A stretch of DNA of 64,000 nucleotides, from contig NZ_JAGEOJ010000030.1 in the NCBI RefSeq assembly GCF_017573505.1, positions 38,041-102,040 on the forward strand. Reading direction: 5' to 3'. The position numbers and the translations under genes are program-made. Positions within the stretch are counted from its first letter, which is position 1; each line of letters begins with the position of its first letter. This document shows, piece by piece, positions 57,827 to 64,000 of the stretch. This stretch comes from Actinomadura barringtoniae. GTDB lineage: Bacteria; Actinomycetota; Actinomycetes; Streptosporangiales; Streptosporangiaceae. A model generated the notes under the pieces. That model was given only the letters and a program-made list of their open reading frames with translations, made no database searches and was not told where the DNA came from.

Positions 57827-58526
57827 AGTAGCGCGGGCCGAGCCGCCGCGGCTCCTGCAGGCACCGGTACAGCCACTCCAGGCCGTGCCGCTGCCACCAG
57901 AGCGGCGCGCGCTGCACCTCGCCCGCCAGCACGTCGAACGTGCCGCCGACGCCGTGCGTCACCTGCGCGCCGGCGCGCGGCGCCCAGTCCCGCACGAACA
58001 GCTCCTTCATCGGCGAGGAGACGCCGATGAACAGCAGGTCGGTGCCCGCCTCGCGGATCTCGTCGGCGATGCCGGGCGCCTCGGCCGAGGAGAAGTAGCC
58101 GTGCCGCGAACCCGCGACCTTGAGGTCGGGGAAGCGGTGCTCGATCTCCGCCAGCATGCGGTCCAGCACGTCCTGCTTGGCGCCGAGGAAGAAGACGCGG
58201 TCACCGCGCCGTTCGGCCTCGGGCAGCAGCGCCAGCATCAGGTCGATGCCGGCGACGCGTTCGGGCAACGGCCGGCGCAGGATGCCCGACGCCCAGACGA
58301 CCGACTGGCCGTCGGCCAGCACGAGATCGCACCCGAGCACGGCCTCGCGCAGCCGCTGGTCCTTCCGGAGCCGAACGATCTTGGCCGCGTTCAGCACCCC
58401 GATCGTCATCGGCGACCGTTCCTCGACCGCCTTGACGCACCGGGCGACGGTTTCGTCGATGGTCAGCGGATCCACCCACATCCCGAGGAAATGCCTGCGG
58501 TCCGGCTCCCGATGCTCCCCCTGCAT
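57687..58526 (-). CDS. WecG/TagA/CpsF family glycosyltransferase
   Basis: 279 residues from ATG 58526 (AGGGAG ribosome-binding site). GT26 features: GVLNAAKIVRLRKDQRLREA around 45, LVLADGQSVVWASGIL, RVAGIDLMLALLPEA, VFFLGAKQDVLDRML, GVGGTFDVLAGEVQRAPLWW and GLEWLYRCLQEPRRLGPRYF. Transfers ManNAc(A)-type sugars to lipid-linked GlcNAc. Fits use of the uronic-acid precursor made here. The C-terminal Arg-rich tail overlaps the convergent gene. Confidence 0.92.
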   Translation of the reverse strand: MQGEHREPDRRHFLGMWVDPLTIDETVARCVKAVEERSPMTIGVLNAAKIVRLRKDQRLREAVLGCDLVLADGQSVVWASGILRRPLPERVAGIDLMLALLPEAERRGDRVFFLGAKQDVLDRMLAEIEHRFPDLKVAGSRHGYFSSAEAPGIADEIREAGTDLLFIGVSSPMKELFVRDWAPRAGAQVTHGVGGTFDVLAGEVQRAPLWWQRHGLEWLYRCLQEPRRLGPRYFTTNFAFVVLVARAAIRDRLRLPRGRRDRDARRDRGGPRAAAGGRR

Positions 58527-58528
58527 GG

Positions 58529-59746
58529 TCACTCCCTAGTGGTCGGCACAAGCCAGGTGTGCAGCAGCCACCCGAGCTCGTACGGGCGGCATTCCCGGTC
58601 GACGGCGACCGGGGGAAACACGCGATCGAGGGAGCCGATGCGCCATCCGGAGCGCAGCCTGGTGGTCGCCGCGCGCACCCCCCGGACGGCCTTGCGTGGA
58701 TCCTTCCTGGCGACCTTGCGCCAGGTCATGACGGGTGCGTCCGCGGGCAGGAGCGACTGGCCGGTCTCGGGCGGATCGGTCAGCCAGCGCATGCCGCGCG
58801 CGATGGCGTCCAGATGGCTCTTCCCGCCGGCGTCGGCGAGGTCGAGCAGGGCCATCGGGGCCATCGCGTGCTGGTGCACGCTGTAGACGGGGTAGCCCTC
58901 GACGACGCCGCCGGTGCGCGCGTCGTAGTGCCACCACCACTGGCCGCCCTCGCCCTGGGCGGCGCAGATGCGTTCGGCCACGGCCTCGGCGGCCGCGACC
59001 GCCTGGTCGTCGCCGAGCCTGGCGAGCGCCTGGATCGGATAGACCTGGTCGGCGAAGCAGCCGACGTGGGCGCGGTAGCCGGGGACCAGCCTCTTGCCGC
59101 CCTCACCGACCGTGTGCGCGTAGAGCTCTTTCTCGCTGAGACCCTGCAGGAGCCGGAGCCGGGCTCGTTCCAGATGGTCCTCGGAACCGGGTCCGCCGCC
59201 GGCCTCCCGTACGGCGGCGAGCGCCGACACGACCCAGGCGGCGTCCACGGTGTGGACGCCGCCGTCGTGGTCGGCGCGGGCCAGCCGGTCGACGGCCGTC
59301 TTGAGGCCGTCGTGCCGGGTCTCCGCGGCGGCCCAGCAGATCAGCGCGACGTCGCCGAGCGAGCTGAGCGCGGTGGGCCCGGCGTCGTCCAGGCGCGACA
59401 CGAGCGAGCCGACCAGTTCGTGAACGGTGTCACCGGCCAGCACCTCGCGCTGCTGGTCCTCCGGCAGGTGCAGCGCGCCGAGCGCCACGATCGCCGCGTA
59501 CCGCACGCTGGTGCCCGCCGGGAACGCGCCCTGGCCGCGCAGCGTGAACGCGAACGGCCCGCCCGGACCCGACCGCATCCGCGGCATGGTCCGCATCGCC
59601 CGGTCGAGCAGGTCGATCACGGTCTGCTGCGCCGCCGGGTCGACGTCGCCGAGCGCACGCATCCTGGGCAGTCCGGTCCACGGCTGCTCGGTCACGCTGC
59701 TCACGGGAGTGTTCACGGAGTCGTCCACCGGGGTCTCGTTGGTCAC
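58529..59746 (-). CDS. Unassigned protein of the polysaccharide operon, alpha/alpha-barrel-like
   Basis: 405 residues from GTG 59746. Helical throughout, with repeats of paired helices resembling an (alpha/alpha)6 toroid: SVRYAAIVALGALHLPED, ALICWAAAETRHDGLKTAVD, HVGCFADQVYPIQALARLGD, GEGGQWWWHYDARTGGVVEG, YPVYSVHQHAMAPMALLDLA. The aromatic/His/Asp-rich motif around QWWWHYDAR and HQHAMAP looks like an active centre. No signal peptide. Coupled to the methyltransferase (GTGA overlap) and ending 2 bases before the WecG-like start. Substrate unknown; perhaps a cytoplasmic sugar epimerase- or lyase-like enzyme. Confidence 0.65.
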   Translation of the reverse strand: MTNETPVDDSVNTPVSSVTEQPWTGLPRMRALGDVDPAAQQTVIDLLDRAMRTMPRMRSGPGGPFAFTLRGQGAFPAGTSVRYAAIVALGALHLPEDQQREVLAGDTVHELVGSLVSRLDDAGPTALSSLGDVALICWAAAETRHDGLKTAVDRLARADHDGGVHTVDAAWVVSALAAVREAGGGPGSEDHLERARLRLLQGLSEKELYAHTVGEGGKRLVPGYRAHVGCFADQVYPIQALARLGDDQAVAAAEAVAERICAAQGEGGQWWWHYDARTGGVVEGYPVYSVHQHAMAPMALLDLADAGGKSHLDAIARGMRWLTDPPETGQSLLPADAPVMTWRKVARKDPRKAVRGVRAATTRLRSGWRIGSLDRVFPPVAVDRECRPYELGWLLHTWLVPTTRE

Positions 59747-60402
59747 TTGGTCTTCACCGCGATCAGGGACTTGGTCAGGCCGGCGACCCGTTCGGACAGG
59801 ATCCGCGAGTCCGGGAAGTAGGCGCGCATCTCGGTGCGGCTCAGCAGCTCGATGTCCAGCACCGAGCGCAGCGCCTCCTCCCGGCTGGCGGGCGGCGTGT
59901 GCACCAGGGGCCAGTGCTGCGCCACGGTCGCCCGCGCGGGCGCGGGCAGGAACTGCATGCCGGGGCAGACCCAGTGCGGCTCGACCGGGAAGTAGCGGTA
60001 CGGCGTCTGGATCCAGTGCCGGTCCGCGAGCCGGTGAACGGCGTCGGCGAACATGCGGCGCCGGGCGTGCCCGCCGACGTGCTCCACGACCGAGTTGGAG
60101 ATCACCACGTCGTAGCCGCCCGCCAGGATCTCCTCGGGCAGCTCGCAGGCGTCCGCGTGGTCGGAGCGCAGCCAGCTCGGCAGCTCGTCCGGCGGCTTCT
60201 CCAGGTTGACGATGTGCACGGCGGCGGGCGTGACGGGCGCGCGCCGCCACGACTCGGCGGTGCCGCCGAGATCGATCACCGACATCTCGCGAAGATCGGG
60301 AAAGGTCGCGGTCAGCCACTCCCAGCGGCGTGAACGATACCGAGCGCCAAGGGAACCCGGCGCGTCCACGAAACGATTCCGGAATGCGTGCAGCCGGCTC
60401 AA
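59743..60402 (-). CDS. SAM-dependent methyltransferase (type 11/23 like)
   Basis: 219 residues from TTG 60402 (ribosome-binding site GGGGGTAGA). SAM-binding SVIDLGGTAESWRRA at about 41-55, then VHIVNLEKPP with the ribose-binding acidic residue, YDVVISNSVVEHVGGHARRR and YFPVEPHWVCPGMQFLPAPA. First gene of a three-gene coupled operon with the alpha/alpha protein and the WecG-like transferase; may methylate a glycan intermediate. The 226 bases upstream of its start hold its promoter and nothing else I can identify. Confidence 0.82.
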   Translation of the reverse strand: MSRLHAFRNRFVDAPGSLGARYRSRRWEWLTATFPDLREMSVIDLGGTAESWRRAPVTPAAVHIVNLEKPPDELPSWLRSDHADACELPEEILAGGYDVVISNSVVEHVGGHARRRMFADAVHRLADRHWIQTPYRYFPVEPHWVCPGMQFLPAPARATVAQHWPLVHTPPASREEALRSVLDIELLSRTEMRAYFPDSRILSERVAGLTKSLIAVKTK

Positions 60403-60628
60403 TCGATCTACCCCCGTCCATGACTCGGCTCATTATTGATACGGATGCCGTGTAAAAGGCCAGCGATGCGGGTGGCCAACCTCGGTCAGGGCCACGGGTA
60501 AAACATCAAGCAGTCAACGCGTCGTACGTACAAGAGCGGATTGGTCCGGTGGTCGTGGTGCGCTGATCCCACCCTCATGGACAACGCTTACAGAACCCAT
60601 CCGCGTGATCCTTTATACGGGCATGCAG

Positions 60629-61666
60629 TCAGTGAATTGCGGCCGGGGAGAATGCGTTTTCCAGAAGAAGACGCGGTGTACCCGAGCCGTCCGCCGGTAC
60701 CGACCAGATGTCGGTCGTGGAACCTCTGATCCGTCCGTAGGCGACGGTCTTGTCGTCGATCCACGCGGCTTGGTCGTCCACCGAATTGGTTTCGGCGAGC
60801 GGCGTCTCGCGCATGGTCGCCAGATCGAGGATGTGCAGCCGCCACGGACGGGCCGGATCCCCGGTCGCCTTCTTGAACGCCAGCCGGGTGCCGTCGGGGG
60901 ACAGCGACGGGCATTCCACGTTGGTGCGGAGCGACTTCATCGTGCGGGTGCTGGCCTTGCCCTCGACCAGGTAGGTCGTGGTGCCGGTGCGCGCGGTCGC
61001 GTAGAAGCGGTCGTCGTCGCGGGTGAAGGTGACGCCCCAGTAGTTGAGGTCGCGGGCGGTGACCCACGTGCCGTCCCGGTAGAGCTTGAACTTCTCCAGG
61101 TCGCGCCACATGCGGCCGGTCTTCCGGTCGAAGATCCCGGTGCGCGTGGCCATGGCCTTGTTGGTGTAGGTCTCGCCGGCGATGAACGTCGTCCACGAGA
61201 CCATCCGGCCGTCGGCGGAGATCTGCGTCCTGCTCGGGGTGCCGTCGACGGGGAACAGCTGCGTCCTCTTCAGGTGGCCGTCCAGCAGCATCAGGTAGGT
61301 CTGGGCGACCGCCCCGCGCTCGACGGTCAGGCACGCACCGGCGCCGGCCGCGCCGTACACCCGTACGCAGGAAAGATCGCTGATCGAGCGGGTGGCGGGG
61401 GCCGGAACGGCGGGTGCGCCGGTGCTCCCGCCGAGCTTCACGGCGGCCAGGCGGCCGGAGTCCGGGCCGCCGCCCGCCTGCCGGAACAACAATTGTCCCG
61501 GGTGGTCCAGGACAATTGTCCCAGTGGCAATGGGCGCTTTGCCCGGGACATTGTCGTGTTCCCCGGAACCGTGTTCGTCGGAACGGAGCATGAAGGCGCC
61601 CGCCGCGATGGCGACAAGGGTGGCCGAAGCCGCTGTCACAACCGCTGATCTGGAGACATGGACCAC
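60629..61666 (-). CDS. Exported TolB-like beta-propeller protein
   Basis: 345 residues from GTG 61666. N-terminal hydrophobic signal/anchor (AVVTAASATLVAIAAGAFML) followed by WD/TolB-type repeats (QISADGRMVSWTTFIAGETY; GVTFTRDDDRFYATARTGTT; SLSPDGTRLAFKKATGDP; DDQAAWIDDKTVAYGRIR). Two cysteines (LSCVRVYG, GACLTVE) may form a disulfide outside the cell. A TACTCT box 6 bases upstream suggests a leaderless mRNA. Function in the polysaccharide locus unknown; binding or assembly is a guess. Confidence 0.75.
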   Translation of the reverse strand: MVHVSRSAVVTAASATLVAIAAGAFMLRSDEHGSGEHDNVPGKAPIATGTIVLDHPGQLLFRQAGGGPDSGRLAAVKLGGSTGAPAVPAPATRSISDLSCVRVYGAAGAGACLTVERGAVAQTYLMLLDGHLKRTQLFPVDGTPSRTQISADGRMVSWTTFIAGETYTNKAMATRTGIFDRKTGRMWRDLEKFKLYRDGTWVTARDLNYWGVTFTRDDDRFYATARTGTTTYLVEGKASTRTMKSLRTNVECPSLSPDGTRLAFKKATGDPARPWRLHILDLATMRETPLAETNSVDDQAAWIDDKTVAYGRIRGSTTDIWSVPADGSGTPRLLLENAFSPAAIH

Positions 61667-61839
61667 GTCGTAAGAGTAGGCTTGCCTGACTGTGACGCTC
61701 GCTCATCAGCCACTCATCGGCCGAATCCGGCCAGCGACCCGGGTAATGACCACGCATTTCTAATCCGGCCACGTCCGGCCTGTGCCCTTTAGCTTCCCTT
61801 TAACTGCGGAAACTGGCAGCTTAACTGTCGGGTCAGACC

Positions 61840-61895
61840 CGCATTCGCCCTTGGAGGGGGAGCGGGCGCGGGTCAGGGGAGAAGGGTCGGGGGAT
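61840..61895 (+). other. G-rich leader resembling a widespread bacterial interspersed sequence
   Basis: CGCCCTTGGAGGGGGAGCGG followed by GCGCGGGTCAGGGGAGAAGG has the rhythm of the common (CCCT)...GGAGAGGG...GGGTGAGGGG repeat seen in many bacterial genomes. Just after it, ATG 61894 opens a 3-codon ORF (MTA) whose TGA overlaps the sugar-transferase ATG at 61902. Confidence 0.35.
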
Positions 61896-61901
61896 GACTG
61901 C

Positions 61902-63359
61902 ATGAGTGTCGTCGACCGTCAGGAAACGACCGTACCGATGCGGGCGCTCGGCGCGACGGGCCGATCGCGGCGCTGGGTTTCGAGTCACGTTCATCTGACG
62001 ATTACCGCGGATTTCTGTTGCGCGCTCACGGCCGGGCTCGTGGGATACCTGTTCCGGTTCGGCGAGGCGAGCAGCCCGCCGCGGCCGGACGCGCTGCTGG
62101 CCGCCGCGCTGCCGCTCATCTGGGTCTGCTGGGTGGCCGCCGCCCGCGCCTACGACGTTCGGTTCTTCGGGGCCGGATCGGAGGAGTACCGGCGGATCCT
62201 GGACGCGGGGGTCAGCCTCACCGCCGCCGTGGCGATCGTCTCGTACGCGACCAAGGCGGAGGTCGCGCGCGGCTTCGTCGTGGTGACGCTGCCGGCGGTG
62301 ACCGCGCTGAGCCTGCTCGCGCGCTACCGCCTGCGCAAGCATCTGCACTGGCGGCAGGCGCGCGGCGAATGCCTGCGGCGGGCCGTGGCGGTCGGGCACC
62401 GCGAGGCCGTCGCCGAGCTGATCCGGGAGTTCGGGCGCGCCCGGCACCTCGGCATGGAGATCGTCGCCGCCTGCCTGCCCGCCGACCACGGCACCGAGAA
62501 CGTGCTCACCGTCCCGGTGCGAGGGCGGCTGGACAACGTCGCCGACGTCGTACGGCGGACCGGCGCCGACACCGTCGCCGTGCTCGCCTGCCCCGAGCTC
62601 GCCGGGGTGGAACTGCGGCGGCTCGCCTGGCAGCTGGAGAAGAGCGAGACCGAACTGCTCGTCGCGTCGGCGCTGCTGGACATCGCCGGCCCGCGCACCT
62701 CGATCCGGCCGGTCGCCGGGCTGCCGCTGCTGCACGTCGACCACCCCGAGCTCACCGGGGCGCGCCGGCTCATCAAGACGGTCTTCGACCGGACCGCCGC
62801 GGCCGTCGCGCTCGTCGTGCTCACGCCGGTCTGGGCGGTCACGGCCGGGCTCATCTGGCTCGACGACCGCGGCCCGGCGTTCTTCTCGCAGCAGCGGGTG
62901 GGGCGGGACGGCCGCGACTTCACGATGCTCAAGTTCCGGACCATGGTCGTGGACGCCGAGCGGCTGCGCGCCGACCTCGACCACGCGGTGCCGGACGACG
63001 AGGTCCTTTTCAAGATCAAGAAGGATCCGCGGATCACCCGGATCGGCACGCGGCTGCGCCGCTACTCGATCGACGAGCTGCCGCAGCTGGTCAACGTGCT
63101 GCGCGGCGAGATGTCGCTGGTCGGCCCGCGCCCGCCGCTGCCCGACGAGGTCAGCCGGTACGGGCAGGACGTGTTCCGGCGCCTCGCGGTGAAGCCCGGC
63201 ATGACCGGGCTGTGGCAGGTGAGCGGCCGTTCCGACCTGTCGTGGGAGGAGTCGGTCCGGCTCGACCTGCGCTACATCGAGAACTGGTCGCTGATCCTCG
63301 ACCTGCAGATCCTCTGGAAGACCGTCGCCGCCGTCGTCCGCGGTTCTGGCGCGTACTGA
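61902..63359 (+). CDS. Undecaprenyl-phosphate glycosyl-1-phosphate transferase (WbaP/exopolysaccharide initiating type)
   Basis: 485 residues from ATG 61902. Four N-terminal transmembrane helices, a CoA-binding-like domain (AVAVGHREAVAELIREF), a fifth helix (RTAAAVALVVLTPVWAVTAG) and the catalytic bacterial sugar transferase domain: FFSQQRVGRDGRDFTMLKFR, SIDELPQLVNVLRGEMSLVG, PRPPLPDEV and VKPGMTGLWQVSGRSDLSW. Loads the first sugar phosphate on the lipid carrier. Divergent from the beta-propeller gene (235-base gap with both promoters). Confidence 0.94.
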   Translation: MSVVDRQETTVPMRALGATGRSRRWVSSHVHLTITADFCCALTAGLVGYLFRFGEASSPPRPDALLAAALPLIWVCWVAAARAYDVRFFGAGSEEYRRILDAGVSLTAAVAIVSYATKAEVARGFVVVTLPAVTALSLLARYRLRKHLHWRQARGECLRRAVAVGHREAVAELIREFGRARHLGMEIVAACLPADHGTENVLTVPVRGRLDNVADVVRRTGADTVAVLACPELAGVELRRLAWQLEKSETELLVASALLDIAGPRTSIRPVAGLPLLHVDHPELTGARRLIKTVFDRTAAAVALVVLTPVWAVTAGLIWLDDRGPAFFSQQRVGRDGRDFTMLKFRTMVVDAERLRADLDHAVPDDEVLFKIKKDPRITRIGTRLRRYSIDELPQLVNVLRGEMSLVGPRPPLPDEVSRYGQDVFRRLAVKPGMTGLWQVSGRSDLSWEESVRLDLRYIENWSLILDLQILWKTVAAVVRGSGAY

Positions 63360-63373
63360 AAGGAGTCACCAGC

Positions 63374-64000
63374 GTGGATCTGGTGGTCATCGGGCTCGGC
63401 TACGTCGGGCTGCCGCTGGTGCGTGAGGCCTGCCGCGCCGGTTTGAGCGTGGGCGGGCTGGACCGCGACGAACGCGTCGTGTCGGCGCTGGCCGCGGGCC
63501 GGTCGCACATCGACGACGTGTCGGCGGGCGAAGTGAGCGAGATGCTCGCGCAGGGGTTCAGGCCCAGCGCGGATGAGGCGATCCTGGACGGCGCGCGGGC
63601 GGTGGTGATCTGCGTTCCGACGCCGCTGTCGGCGGACGGCGGGCCGGACCTGACCGCGGTGCGCGGCGCCGCCGAGACCGTCGCCTCGCGGATGGCGCCG
63701 GGGATGCTGGTCGTGCTGGAGTCGACGACCTACCCCGGGACGACCGACGAGGTCGTGCGGCCGATCCTGGAGAAGTCGGGGCTCGTGGCGGGGGCCGACT
63801 TCCATCTCGCGTTCTCTCCCGAGCGGATCGACCCTGGCAACCCGGTGTTCGGGGTGGCCAACACTCCGAAGATCGTGGGCGGGCTGACACCGTCGTGCGC
63901 ACAGGCTGCGTCGGCGCTGTACGAGAAGTTCGTGGAGCGGGTCGTCCGGGCCAAGGGCACGCGCGAGGCGGAGATGGCCAAGTTGCTGGAGAACACCTAT
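63374..64000 (+). CDS. UDP-N-acetylglucosamine/mannosamine 6-dehydrogenase (WbpA/WecC-like), cut by window edge
   Basis: The first 209 codons from GTG 63374 (ribosome-binding site AAAGGAG), 14 bases after the sugar-transferase stop. Rossmann VVIGLGYVGLPLVREACRAG at 4-23, DRDERVV, VICVPTPLSADGGPDL, LESTTYPGTTDEVV, FSPERIDPGN and, at the edge, EMAKLLENTY with the conserved Lys. Oxidises C6 of the UDP-amino sugar to the uronate, the first step of the diacetamido-uronate route. The catalytic Cys lies beyond the window. Confidence 0.93.
   Translation, partial: MDLVVIGLGYVGLPLVREACRAGLSVGGLDRDERVVSALAAGRSHIDDVSAGEVSEMLAQGFRPSADEAILDGARAVVICVPTPLSADGGPDLTAVRGAAETVASRMAPGMLVVLESTTYPGTTDEVVRPILEKSGLVAGADFHLAFSPERIDPGNPVFGVANTPKIVGGLTPSCAQAASALYEKFVERVVRAKGTREAEMAKLLENTY

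Noticed and set aside
61485..61525. Two ACAATTGTCC palindrome-like copies
   Set aside because: Lie inside the coding region of the beta-propeller gene, coding for TIVLDHPGQLLF; likely coincidental.

Overview
The window is about 64 kb of very GC-rich DNA. Codons strongly prefer G or C at the third position, GTG and TTG starts are common, several genes have a -10 box only 6-8 bases from the start codon (likely leaderless mRNAs), and an F420 biosynthesis gene is present. All of this points to an Actinomycetota chromosome, most plausibly Streptosporangiales (Actinomadura-like). The genus is an inference. No rRNA, tRNA, CRISPR array, transposase or integrase was seen.

Region 1 (1-8.7 kb) holds accessory and small metabolic genes: a Pro-rich protein cut by the left edge, a secreted TIM-barrel protein of the family often labelled abortive phage infection, an alternative-oxidase-like diiron protein, a Nudix hydrolase next to an internally shortened F420/NADP reductase relative, two DUF202 membrane proteins, a MerR regulator with tandem operators, and a GH3 beta-glucosidase divergent from a TetR regulator with a perfect palindrome between them.

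Region 2 (8.7-18.1 kb) is the core block ndgR / leuC-leuD / hup / cold-shock-like / cofC / plsC-gpsA / PLP lyase / ddl. Its order resembles the mycobacterial leuCD-hupB-fbiD-gpsA-ddlA neighbourhood. It carries two conspicuous minisatellites, one of which runs through the gpsA stop codon.

Region 3 (18.1-31.4 kb) is mixed. It has a beta-propeller lipoprotein, a small charged ORF coupled to an O-methyltransferase, and a decayed patch (TetR, 5' luciferase-like fragment, membrane-protein fragment, P450 lacking its N-terminus). Two LuxR-type regulators flank a ferritin-like protein. A shortened formamidase relative and a GNAT follow, then a tightly overlapped operon ALDH-SDR-HIBADH-CMD. That operon's start abuts a palindrome shared with a divergent unknown gene.

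Region 4 (31.4-37.4 kb) contains the unknown gene, a methyltransferase, a secreted I36-type protein, a putative diiron protein (PF10118) coupled to an FNR/2Fe-2S reductase through two duplicated mini-ORFs, and a Ser/Thr kinase.

Region 5 (37.4-64 kb, continuing past the right edge) is a large Wzx/Wzy-type extracellular polysaccharide locus. Precursor genes resemble WbpA, WbpB, WbpD and WbpE, the route to UDP-2,3-diacetamido-2,3-dideoxy-glucuronate. A second aminotransferase and a PglD/NeuD-like acyltransferase suggest another acylated amino sugar. The locus also has an epimerase, several glycosyltransferases (GT2, GT4-like, WecG/TagA), an initiating phosphoglycosyltransferase, a flippase, an O-antigen-ligase/polymerase, two Wzz-like proteins and unassigned exported beta-helix and beta-propeller proteins. 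At its centre is a 1623-residue secreted protein with a dimethylformamidase-like domain followed by four DUF4082 modules alternating with Ig-like modules. This protein is the most distinctive item in the window.
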